Assembly (NCBI GenBank): GCA_016719945.1
Contig: JADJYE010000008.1
Coordinates: 124,001 to 188,000, forward strand
From: Polyangiaceae bacterium
GTDB taxonomy: Bacteria; Myxococcota_A; Polyangia; Polyangiales; Polyangiaceae
Length of the DNA stretch: 64,000 nt
Direction: 5' to 3'
Positions 51,912 through 62,041 of the stretch are shown one piece after another (position 1 is the stretch's first letter; every line of letters begins with the position of its first letter). Made by a program: the position numbers and the translations under genes. Under the pieces are notes generated by a model, which was not told where the DNA came from, made no database searches, and worked only from the letters and a program-made list of their open reading frames with translations.

Positions 51912-53409
51912 TCAGCTCGTCTTCGATGCGTCCTCGAGGTCGCGAAGGGCCTCGATGTCGGCCCGGTCCTCGGATTGGCGTCGGCCGAGCGGGGCCATGA
52001 ACAGCGTCAGCGCCACCGCGAGCTCGAGCAGCTCGTCGGTCCCAGTGTCACCGTCGTCCCAGGTGATGAGGACGTCGGCGCCGAACCGCTGGAACCGGGG
52101 GAACCCGGGCGTCGCATGGGTGCGGGCCATGACGAAGAGACCGACCGACGCGTCGCGGGTCGCGCGCGCGATCTCGAGCTCTGCGAGCGCCTTGGGCACC
52201 GTGTAGCTGGAGTCGTGCTTCGCCTCGATCACGACCCGCGCTCCCGCGTGTCGGTGCTCCGAGCCATAGGCGATGACGACGTCGCCCTTCTTGCAATTCG
52301 GGCGGAGCCCAACCGTCGCGCCGACCGGCTCGACGACCAAGGGCGCGCCGCGCAGCAGCTGACCGAGCGTGACCACGACCGCGTCCTCGAAGCTCGCGCC
52401 GCCCGCCGCGGAGCGAGCCTCCACGCGGCGACGAACCTTGAGCTTCGCCAGCGCTTCGCGCATCTCTTGGCTATCCACGCGCTGCCGCTCGGCCATGAGC
52501 GCCAGCGCCTCTTGATGCGCCTTGCCATGCTGGTCGACGAGCTTGAGCAGCGCCGACTTGATGGCCCCGAGGGGGGAGGCCGGGTCCTCGGCGTTCATCG
52601 CGTGCAGCAACGTCTGGTGTGCGGCGCGCCCCTCGGCCAGGAAGCGGCTCATCGCCGAGGTCTTGTCGTTGGCGTCCAGCAGCTTGCCGATCGCCGCGAG
52701 CTGCTTGTCGCGATCCTCTCCCGCTGCCTTCAGCTCGGTCTTCAGCTTCACGAAGAAGCGCGCGAGCGGGCTGCTCTCGATCGACGGGTCGAGCGCGTTC
52801 GTCAGCGTCGCCCCGTGCCGCTCGAGGGCGACCCGCAGCTTGGCCTCGAGCACCATCACCAGCCCCTCGCTGTCCGTTGGGCTGAGCCTCTTCATCAATG
52901 GGCTGCCGTCGCCGAACGTGCGGGCGAGCGTCTTGGCGAGCTCGCCGCCGTCGGACAGGAAGCGGTCCATGGTGCGGGCGAGCTCACCGCCGTCGCTGAG
53001 GAAGGCCTCGATGCGAGCCGGCAGGCGGCCGTCCTTCGGGTCGAAGTACTCCGCTAGCGAGCGGCCGAGCGACGCCTGCTGGCGCTCGTGATGGGCGTCG
53101 AGCTGGGCGCGGACGGAGTCGAGCACCTCTTCGCCGATCTCCTCGAGCCCGAGACTCGCTGGCGAGCCGGTGCACGTTCATGGCGGCACGCAAGCCGCTC
53201 TGCCAGGCGGTCTCGACCAGCCTTGTCCGCTGCGCGCCGGCGAGGTGCTCGAAGAACTCGATCACCTCGGGCGCGGTCTCGACGAGGGCCACCTGCAGCT
53301 GGCTACCTTCCAAGACGACCTCGACCGCCGAGGAGGCGCGCGAGGCGACGAGCTGAGCGTTGACGGGGACGGGCACGGGGGCGGCGAGAGCCGCAGGGGG
53401 GGTGTTCAT
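51912..53409 (-). CDS. Coiled-coil protein with C-terminal PD-(D/E)XK nuclease-like domain, one frame break
   Basis: The ATG at 53409 begins MNTPPAALAAPVPVPVN and continues to HRLASE, after which the frame changes. Deleting one base near 53152-53155 yields ASELGLEEIGEEVLDSVRAQ and an open frame to 51912, about 498 residues. The middle is a long helical region with two 14-residue repeats (FLSDGGELARTMDR, FLSDGGELAKTLAR). The C-terminal domain has FEDAVVV, GDVVIAYGSEH and VVIEAKHDSSY, whose Asp and Glu-x-Lys spacing fits a PD-(D/E)XK nuclease core. Overall architecture recalls RmuC-type proteins, but sequence similarity is not obvious. It is divergent from the HEPN-like gene and may be a defence or repair nuclease. 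Confidence 0.7.
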
Positions 53410-53477
53410 GCCCCCTCCACGCGCGAGGCCGCCAGGTTCTGACAACGGCCGGGACAGGCTTTCGATAGACTCGGCGC

Positions 53478-54569
53478 GTGTCGGCCAAGGCGGGGCGAAC
53501 GATCGCCGACGACGGCGCCGCTCGTGAGCGCGTCCTCGATGGATGGTGCGTGAGCACGCTCGGCGCGTTCCGCGACGCCCAGGACCTCGTGCGGGGCAAG
53601 CCACGCGTGGCTTTGCAGCAGACGCGACTCGTGCTCGAGGGCTGGGCGCACGCCGTGTGCGTCGCCCGCGACCCTGAGTTCAAGCCGTACGACGGCCCGG
53701 CGCCGCGGCGTGAGCCGCTCGCCAAGGTGCTCGAGCGAGCCAGTCGCCACCTCCCCCACGAGCGAAGGCGCTGGCTCGCGTTCCTCAAGAGCGCCGGGGA
53801 CGAGCTCAGCCATAACCAAGGTGTGGAGCTCGAGGCGTCGGCGGCGGAGGCCGAGCTTGCGCTCGGTCTGTGCGCCGAGCTGCTGATCTGGCTTCATCGA
53901 GAGGTGCTGCGACAGCCTGTCCCGGCGGAGCTGAACCGCACCGCGGGCGTCTCCGCACCCATCTCGGCAGGTGCCGTCGCCTCGAGCGCGCCCCGGTCGA
54001 CGTCGCGCCCGCGCGTGCGACGTTGGCTCGTGGTCGGCGGCCTCCTCGCCGCCACCGCGGTCGTCGTGGGCCTGATCATGCGCTCGACCTGGGGCACACC
54101 GAAGCCAGCCACCCCGGCGCGCACCGCGGCCGAGTCGGCCACCACCTCAGGCTCAGGCCGAGCGCCGCCCGTGGCCGACCTCACGACCCCGACGATCGCG
54201 ACGTCACTGCCGGCGAAACCGGACGCGACGCTGGCCGGCGTGAGCGAGTACGAGCGCGCGATCGCGTCTCGCGACGTCGAGAAGGTCTTGACGCGGCACA
54301 CGTTCCCGGCGCGTCGCTGGTTCGGCATGAAAGACGCCTCGCGCGACGACCTGCGGCGGATGTACTCGAAGTGGCTGAAGAGCAACCCACGGGCCGTCTA
54401 CTTCGAGGACTGCGAGGTCCGCCCTGCCGGCGTGGCCGTGTGTCAGGTGCGCGTCGACCCTCCGCTCGAGAGCCACCCCGATCGGGTCCCGACCTGCCTG
54501 GTCTTCAACGAGGATGGGCTGATCGTGTCCCGGACCGAGCTCGCGCAGGTCCCCGCCTGTCCGCCCTAG
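53478..54569 (+). CDS. Membrane protein with DUF4145/HEPN-like N-terminal domain
   Basis: The GTG at 53478 gives a 363-residue protein. The N-terminal 150 residues follow the all-helical DUF4145 pattern (ALQQTRLVLEGWAHAVC, FLKSAGDELSHNQG, LCAELLIWLHREVL), a HEPN-superfamily group found fused to or beside restriction systems. One transmembrane helix follows (WLVVGGLLAATAVVVGLIM, about 178-196). The C-terminal part (about 245-363) is a compact domain with EYERAIASRDVEKVL and Cys residues at FEDCEV, AVCQVR, PTCLVF and PACPP. The HEPN RNase motif Rx4-6H is not clear, so catalytic activity is uncertain. It ends 3 nt before the Lon-TPR gene end (convergent), and its promoter is shared with the nuclease gene. 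Confidence 0.65.
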   Translation: MSAKAGRTIADDGAARERVLDGWCVSTLGAFRDAQDLVRGKPRVALQQTRLVLEGWAHAVCVARDPEFKPYDGPAPRREPLAKVLERASRHLPHERRRWLAFLKSAGDELSHNQGVELEASAAEAELALGLCAELLIWLHREVLRQPVPAELNRTAGVSAPISAGAVASSAPRSTSRPRVRRWLVVGGLLAATAVVVGLIMRSTWGTPKPATPARTAAESATTSGSGRAPPVADLTTPTIATSLPAKPDATLAGVSEYERAIASRDVEKVLTRHTFPARRWFGMKDASRDDLRRMYSKWLKSNPRAVYFEDCEVRPAGVAVCQVRVDPPLESHPDRVPTCLVFNEDGLIVSRTELAQVPACPP

Positions 54570-54572
54570 CGA

Positions 54573-56309
54573 TCAGTACACCCAGGTGCGCAACACGTCG
54601 TCAGCGCTCGCGGCCTCGAAGCAAGCCTTCCACGCGCTCTCTAGATCGGACCTCGGCAGCAGCGGCTCTCGCCCGTCCTCCTCGGCGGCGCGCAGCTCCT
54701 CCATCGCGGCCACACCCCCGACCCTGCGCAGCGTGAGGAACGCGGTCCCTCGAGCCACTCGCACGCACGCGAGCAGCATGTCCCGGGCCTCATCGCGCAG
54801 ACCCAGCCGACGAAACGTGGTGACCAGCGAGCGCCGGCCGCCGAGCGCAGGGTAGGACTCCTCGGCGGTGTTCGTCGCCACCACCTTCTGGAGATCGACG
54901 ACGGCTTCATCGAACCGTCCGAGGGCGGCGAGGGCGCGACCGCGCTCGAGCAGAGCGTAGGGGATGCTCGTTCGGGAGGACTCCGACACCTCCGCGTGTT
55001 GGCGTGCCCATCCGAGCGCCTGCTCCGCGATCTCGAGCGCTCGATCGGCGTGGCCTCCCATCCTGTGACAGCAAGCGAGGTAGCACGCCGATCGAGCGGC
55101 CTCGTGATCGTCGCCGTCGAGGTGGTGCTCGAGCCCCCGCTTCAGGTGCTGCTCGGCCTCCTCGAACCGCGCTCGAGCTATGAGGGCTCGACCGAGCGTT
55201 CCGTGGGCGCGACCGACCAGCTTGGCCCGGTGCCGTGCAACGGGGAGCACCTCCGCCAAACGCAGCCCCTGCTCCGCATCCTCCACGGCGCGCTGAGGAT
55301 CGATCTCGATCTGAAAAGAGCCCAAATAGATGTGCTTCGTGGCCTGCCTGTCGCTGTCCGCGCTAACGACCTGCTGCGCCCGCTCGACCGCGAGATCGTT
55401 CGCGCCCGCGTGGGAGGAGAGCAGCGCCGCAAGCAGCCTGGCATCGTCCGCCTCGTCCTCGACGAGGGTTTGGAGGCTCCGACTGATCTCCCAAGCCTCG
55501 ATGGCCAGCGCGAACCAGCGCGAGCTCTCGTGATGCCGCTGCTCCTCCTCCTCGATCTCGACGAGCCTCTTGCGGAGGTCCCCCTTGCTCGGCCGAGGAA
55601 GCCCGCCTACCTCCAGACCGAACAAGACGAGCGCCTCCCTCAGCGTCTTGGCTCGCAGAAAGTTCAGGCCCCCGACGGCGTTCGGCAGCTCCTGCTCCTC
55701 CGCTACGACCAAGGTGGCGACGTGAGGCCAAAGCCGTTGGAGGGCCGCACACTTCTGCTCCAGGAAGCTGACCTTCCTCAGGCCACCCGACGGGTCCACG
55801 GCTGCGCTGCCGGCGACGGTCGACAGAGGCGAACGTCCGGTGACGGCCGCGCACGCCGCGACGCACACTGCGAGGCCGAGCGAGCTCCCCTCGATCGCAA
55901 CCCCGGGATCGCCGGGCACCTCCAGCCCCGCGCTGATCCATTCGAAGCGGAGAGAACGACCCGCGTTCGTGGCAGTCGCTGCGAGCCCGGCCAGCGCCCG
56001 CTCCACCGCGCTGTGCGCTAGAGGTCGCCGGCATTGCGCCCAAGGCCTCACGACGCCCCGCGCCACATCGCCCACGCCATCCCCGGTCGCCAAGAGCAGC
56101 CACGTCTCCCCGCATTCGAGGTCCTTGATCGGCGCGAGCGAGATCGGCTCGCCAGCGAGCTCCGCGAGCTGGGCCAGCTGGTCGCGGGCCACTTGATCCA
56201 ACCAGCGGGCGCCCAAGGCCGGCCGCGCTCTCCTCAACAAGTGGCGGACCGCAGCGATATCGCCGCGATCGAGCCGCTGGAGCTCGCGGCGTAGCTCGCG
56301 GAGGTTCAC
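54573..56309 (-). CDS. Lon-like serine protease with C-terminal TPR array
   Basis: This 578-residue protein starts at a GTG that overlaps the previous stop by 4 nt. Residues about 60-240 fit the Lon proteolytic domain: SLRFEWISAGLEVPGD, EGSSLGLAVCVAACAAVTGR (putative nucleophile Ser143 in GSSLG, where Lon has GPSAG), and GGLRKVSFLEQKCAALQRL with Lys186. The Ser-Lys distance of 43 residues equals that of E. coli Lon (Ser679/Lys722), which argues for a real Ser-Lys dyad. Residues about 275-550 are TPRs (RAHGTLGRALIARARFEEAE, RALAALGRFDEAVVDLQKV). There is no AAA+ domain, so unfolding is not self-powered and substrates are probably specific. It is the last gene of an operon opened by a sigma factor. 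Confidence 0.75.
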   Translation of the reverse strand: MNLRELRRELQRLDRGDIAAVRHLLRRARPALGARWLDQVARDQLAQLAELAGEPISLAPIKDLECGETWLLLATGDGVGDVARGVVRPWAQCRRPLAHSAVERALAGLAATATNAGRSLRFEWISAGLEVPGDPGVAIEGSSLGLAVCVAACAAVTGRSPLSTVAGSAAVDPSGGLRKVSFLEQKCAALQRLWPHVATLVVAEEQELPNAVGGLNFLRAKTLREALVLFGLEVGGLPRPSKGDLRKRLVEIEEEEQRHHESSRWFALAIEAWEISRSLQTLVEDEADDARLLAALLSSHAGANDLAVERAQQVVSADSDRQATKHIYLGSFQIEIDPQRAVEDAEQGLRLAEVLPVARHRAKLVGRAHGTLGRALIARARFEEAEQHLKRGLEHHLDGDDHEAARSACYLACCHRMGGHADRALEIAEQALGWARQHAEVSESSRTSIPYALLERGRALAALGRFDEAVVDLQKVVATNTAEESYPALGGRRSLVTTFRRLGLRDEARDMLLACVRVARGTAFLTLRRVGGVAAMEELRAAEEDGREPLLPRSDLESAWKACFEAASADDVLRTWVY

Positions 56310-57453
56310 CGCCCGGGCCCGATCGCGATCCGAGCTTCGAACGCCCGACCCTGCGTGTCGACCACGCGGAGCGAGACGCTCGTGGCCGCTGCGTTGGGAT
56401 CACGCTCCACGCGCACGGTCCAGGTGCCACCTCGCTGCGGCGGCTCCGCGCGACGGTCGCCGAGCTGGACCTCCGACAGCGGCGTCTGGCCTGCGAACAC
56501 GGTCAGCTCGAGGGCCGAGGGCGCGATCCTCAGCGAAGCCCTCGCGTCGCCCGGATCCAGCACGCCGAGATCTTCCTCGAGGACGGGCTCGACGAGCTCA
56601 CTCGTCTCGTCTGCGGCGGCCGCCCGGTCCGCTGGCCCTGGTGGGTCCAGCGTGACGACGACGGCGCCCTCGGAGCCCGGGGTCCTCCGTCGAGCGGCCT
56701 GCCACTGGCGAGCAACCAGACTCACCGTGGAGCGGTGCTCGCGATAGGTCGCGATCATGTCCTCCGTGTCTTCCGCGACCTCCGGCCAGCGCGCCGAGGC
56801 GGCCTCGATCCAGCGCTTCAGCCGGCCCTCGACGACGTAGGCCTCCATGTGCTCGAGGCTGGGTCTCGTGTGCTCCGACAGATCGGGAGGTCGTCGATGC
56901 CGGCCGCCGGATCGACCTCGGCCTCGCGCCAGACGACCTCGTCGAGCCACGATGGATCGTCCACGAGCTCGAGACGCTCGCCGAGGTACAGCTCCGCCTC
57001 GGTCCGGCTGACCTGTCCGCCACAGCTCAGATCGTGGGCCTCGATCGCTGCGCCGAGCCGTGCCGCCTGCTCCGACTCATCGACCAGCCTGCCGCGCGGC
57101 AGGAGCGTTCGACGGGCGGCGAGGAGCACACTCTCGACCTCGTCACGGCGGCGGAGGGCCCACTCGAGCCCAGGGTCCGACTCCTCCGGGCTGGGCGTCA
57201 TCGGGAGGGACCACTGCCCCACCGATTCGGTAAGCGCGTCGAGGGCGGCGAGCACCTGCGCCTCGCTCACGACGTCACGGAGAGCATGAGAGAGGCGGCT
57301 CGGCAGCGGGATCCCGAGCCGCATGGCGTCTCCGACGGCGGTGAGCACGATCACGAGCGACCCTGGGTCGAGGCTCGCGAGATCGAGGCCCTCGATGCCG
57401 GCCAGCGCGCCCTCGGTTCGCTCGCGGATGCGGGAGTTCAGCTCAGATTCCAT
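56306..57453 (-). CDS. Putative anti-sigma-like regulator, one frame break
   Basis: The ATG at 57453 overlaps the previous gene by 11 nt. The N-terminal 190 residues are helical (MESELNSRIRERTEGALAG, ALDALTESVGQWSL) and end in GIDDLP. Restoring one base in the run at 56885-56887 joins GIDDL to PDLSEHTRPSLEHMEAYVVEG, giving about 382 residues. The joined region (HTRPSLEHMEAYVVEGRLKR, EVAEDTEDM) faintly resembles anti-sigma zinc-finger headpieces but lacks the Cys pair. The C-terminal 90 residues are a beta sandwich-like module (LRIAPSALELTVFAGQ, GTWTVRVERDP). No transmembrane helix is seen. The anti-sigma role is a hypothesis from position and this weak resemblance. Confidence 0.5.
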
Positions 57454-58186
57454 GGCGGTTGCCCCAGTCACGAGGGACGAAGCAGTCCTCTGACAAGGAA
57501 AGACGAGGATCGCCTGTGACGGCGTCGCGGACATGGTTGAACTGGCTGATGGGACCCGCCACGGATGCCCGGTACGTCGTACGCCACGCGACCTGACCCG
57601 CGGAGAGGATCCTCAGCTCCACGCGGACGCCATCGGAGGACGAAATCCGGAGCGCCGGCACACCACGATCGGTGCGACCGACGGTCATGACGACGAGACC
57701 AGACCAGAGCCCGGGTTGAGAGAGCCCAAGCATGAGGCGCCGCTCCAGCTGAGCCCGCCCAACCTTCCGCGCATCCACGATCGCCTGGACGACGCGCAGG
57801 GTCTCCTCTGAATAGCGCGCCGACAACGGCTCCTTCGCGAAGCGTACCCGGCACAGTGAAAGCAGATTCGGAGGGCAGTCGTAGCACTCTGGCTCCGGGT
57901 TCTGCGACTTGCCGGCCCGAAACTCCTTCACCGCGCAACGCTTGCCGTCGTAGCTCAGCGACGACACATCGGCGGCGAGCTGCCCGCGCGTCGCCTCGGT
58001 GATCGCGGGCGGTGAGATGCGGTCCCAGCCTTCGTTGTTCCACGGAAGGCCCTTCTGACGACGAAGCGCGTCGATGCCGAGCGGGTGCTTGACGAGGTGC
58101 GCCTGCCACGCCTTGTCCTCGATGGAATGTTGCACCCACCGGTAGCCGCCGGGCAGCTCGATCACGGGAACGGACGGGAGCTTCAC
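57443..58186 (-). CDS. Unidentified protein with a four-Cys cluster, second gene of the sigma operon
   Basis: The GTG at 58186 overlaps the sigma factor stop by 4 nt. The product has 247 residues. It is soluble and starts MKLPSVPVIELPGGYRWV. Cys84, Cys101, Cys104 and Cys112 (KRCAV, PECYDCPPN, LLSLCRV) form a cluster that could hold a zinc ion or be redox-active. The second half is beta-rich (RLMLGLSQPGLWSGLVVMTV, GVRVELRILSAGQVAW). I know of no family with this pattern. Translational coupling on both sides makes it part of the same unit as the sigma factor and protease. Confidence 0.65.
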   Translation of the reverse strand: MKLPSVPVIELPGGYRWVQHSIEDKAWQAHLVKHPLGIDALRRQKGLPWNNEGWDRISPPAITEATRGQLAADVSSLSYDGKRCAVKEFRAGKSQNPEPECYDCPPNLLSLCRVRFAKEPLSARYSEETLRVVQAIVDARKVGRAQLERRLMLGLSQPGLWSGLVVMTVGRTDRGVPALRISSSDGVRVELRILSAGQVAWRTTYRASVAGPISQFNHVRDAVTGDPRLSLSEDCFVPRDWGNRHGI

Positions 58187-58710
58187 GCGTAGCCTCCGTC
58201 CTTGAGCCGCTTGCGCGCCCGGCTGATCAGCTGATCGATGTTCGCCCGGCTCGTCCGCAGGGAGCGCGCGATGCCATCGCGGTCTTCGCCCGCTTGCAGC
58301 GCGCTGAAGATCTCCCGCTCCTTGGGCGTCAGCGTCTGCCACACGGCGCGCAGATGGACGACAGCCTCGGAGGCTTCGTCTTGCGTGCCGGCGCGGTCGA
58401 CCTTCGGCTCCGACACGACTTCGCGCCGTGTCTTGCGCAGCCAATCTCGGCCCTTGTTCTTGACCGAGGTAACGAAGAACGGGAACGGGATCTTCGCCAC
58501 GATCAGCTTATCGAGCTGGCGAAGGAGGAGGTCCGTGATGAGGTCGCTCGCGCGCTCGCGGTCGATCCCCATCGAGCCGAGCAGGCCCGGGCCTTCCTTC
58601 ATGGCGATGTCGTACAGGAGGCCGAAGTCACGACTCTTCCTGCGCTGCGCAGGCTCCAGCTCGGCCAGCCGGCGAGCCGCCGCGTTCCACCCCTCGGACC
58701 CAGACCCCAC
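58183..58710 (-). CDS. RNA polymerase sigma factor, sigma-70/ECF-like
   Basis: The 175-residue protein begins at a GTG. It has a region-2-like segment (DLITDLLLRQLDKL, IPFPFFVTSVKNKGRDWLRKTRR), where the last part resembles the promoter-melting and DNA-contact end of region 2. It also has a region-4 segment (AVWQTLTPKEREIFSALQAGEDRDGIARSL, RANIDQLISRARKRL), the helix-turn-helix for -35 recognition. Region 3 is absent and the length is that of ECF sigma factors. It is the first gene of four overlapping genes. ECF sigma operons often encode their own regulator, so the following genes are probably its control machinery. Confidence 0.8.
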   Translation of the reverse strand: MGSGSEGWNAAARRLAELEPAQRRKSRDFGLLYDIAMKEGPGLLGSMGIDRERASDLITDLLLRQLDKLIVAKIPFPFFVTSVKNKGRDWLRKTRREVVSEPKVDRAGTQDEASEAVVHLRAVWQTLTPKEREIFSALQAGEDRDGIARSLRTSRANIDQLISRARKRLKDGGYA

Positions 58711-58835
58711 GCGTCGTACGCTAGCAAGAAACCTCGTCGCCTGAGAAGGTCACGCGGCCGTGGATCCGAGCCGCGGACGACGGGTAACGTGAGACACCGT
58801 GTCAGAGCGCGCAGCGCAAGCACGTGTACCCAGCG

Positions 58836-60467
<1,632 letters not shown>

Positions 60468-60478
<11 letters not shown>

Positions 60479-61646
60479 GAAGCTCGCGCTCGCGTCGGCC
60501 CCCGCGGCTGCGCCGAAGCGGAGCCGCGGGCGGGTGCGCGCCGTAGGCACCGAGTTCCCTCTGCCGCCGAAACGCGCCGCGCTCCCGGCCGACTACGCCG
60601 AGACGCTCGTCGGGCTCAAGCGCCGGATCCTCGAGAGCCAGCGTCGGGCCGCCGTCACGGTGAACCGCGAGCTGATCGCGCTCTACTTCCACATCGGAGC
60701 CATCCTCGACGCGCGCGAGGCGTGGGGCGAGGCCGTGATCGAGCGCCTCGCCTACGATCTGAAGCAGGCGCTACCCAAGCTGGAGGGCTTCTCGGCCCGC
60801 AACCTATGGCGCATGCGAGCCTTCTACCGCGCCTGGGCGAGGCCCGAGGTTCTGCCACAGGCTGTGGCAGAGCCGCGAAGGAAGCCGCGCGGCCCGGCGG
60901 CCGAGAAGAAACTGCCACAAGCTGTGGCAGAGCTTCCGTGGGGGCAAAACCTGCTCTTGCTCGAGAAGCTCAAGGTTCACGAGGAGCGGCTCTGGTACGC
61001 GCACGCCGCGCACACTGGAGGCTGGAGCCGCGCTGCCCTGGCGGACCAGATCGCCAAGAAAGCCCACCTTCGCAAGGGCAAGACGCCGAGCAACTTCGCC
61101 CACGCGCTACCCGCCGACGCGGCCAGCCTGGCGCAGGAGACGCTGAAGGACCCGTACATCTTCGACTTCCTCACCTGCGGCGAAGACGCCCACGAACGCG
61201 TCCTCGAGCGCGAGCTGCTCGCCCACGTTCGCGCCTTCCTGCTCGAGCTTGGCGCCGGCTTTGCCTTGCTCGGCAGCCAGGTGAAGCTCAACGTCGGCGG
61301 CGCCGACTACTTCCTCGACTTGCTCTTTTACCACGTGAAGCTGCATTGCTACGTGGTGGTCGAGCTCAAGGCGGGCGTCTTCAAGCCCGAGCACGCCGGC
61401 AAGCTCAACTTCTACCTCTCTGCGGTGGACGACCTGCTCAAGAGCCCGGAAGACAAGCCGAGCATTGGCCTCCTTCTGTGCAAGTCGAAGGACCACTTCG
61501 TGGTCGAGTACGCCCTGCGCGACGTGAACAAGCCGATCGGCGTGGCGCACTGGGAGACGCAGATCGTGGCGTCGCTGCCCAAGGAGCTGCAGGGAGCGTT
61601 GCCGACGGTGGAGGAGATCGAGGCGGAGCTGGGGGGTGGGCGGTGA
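60468..61646 (+). CDS. YhcG-family (DUF1016) PDDEXK nuclease
   Basis: The ATG at 60468 lies inside the end of hsdM. The 392-residue product has the DUF1016 N-terminal domain (LKRRILESQRRAAVTVNREL, IERLAYDLKQALPKLEGFS) and a C-terminal nuclease domain with the PD-(D/E)XK signature GGADYFLDLLFYHVKLHCYV and VELKAGVF (Asp, then Glu-x-Lys). An insertion with repeated LPQAVAE motifs (about 130-155) lies between them. YhcG proteins are frequently found within type I RM loci and are thought to take part in restriction or defence. The stop overlaps hsdS by 4 nt, so the nuclease is encoded inside the RM operon. Confidence 0.9.
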
Positions 61647-61999
61647 CCGTTATACGTAGCTGGCGCGAAGTTCGCGCAATGGACTTGGTTCGCGACGGCG
61701 TCCTCTTTCTTGAGGATGGGAATCACGGCGAGAATCGTCCACTTCAGCATGAATTCACAAGTTCCGGAACGCCGTTCGTGCGCCCTCCCGACCTTGTGGA
61801 CGGCTCCGTCGCTTTCGGCTCGTGCGACTGCATCAACGACGTTGCGCGATCACGAGTAAGGAAGGGGCTCGGAAAGCCGGGGGACACACTCGTCACACAT
61901 CGCGCAACAGTTGGCCGAGTGGCAAGAGTGCCTCTTAGCGCGCCTGAATTTGTTGCTAACCCGGGCGTTACAATATGGCGCTCACTACAACCTTCTGTC

Positions 62000-62003
62000 C
62001 TAG
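62000..62003. repeat. Left copy of CTAG target duplication
   Basis: CTAG stands immediately before the left end of the element and again at 63727-63730 immediately after its right end. Collapsing the two copies restores hsdS, which shows that this is the duplicated insertion site. It is a palindromic tetranucleotide. Confidence 0.85.
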
Positions 62004-62023
62004 AGCGCCGAACGGGTTGAAAG
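62004..62023. repeat. Left terminal inverted repeat
   Basis: The sequence AGCGCCGAACGGGTTGAAAG matches the right end in reverse complement at 16 of 20 positions and abuts CTAG. Confidence 0.85.
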
Positions 62024-62041
62024 TCGTCCAAACATGACCAC

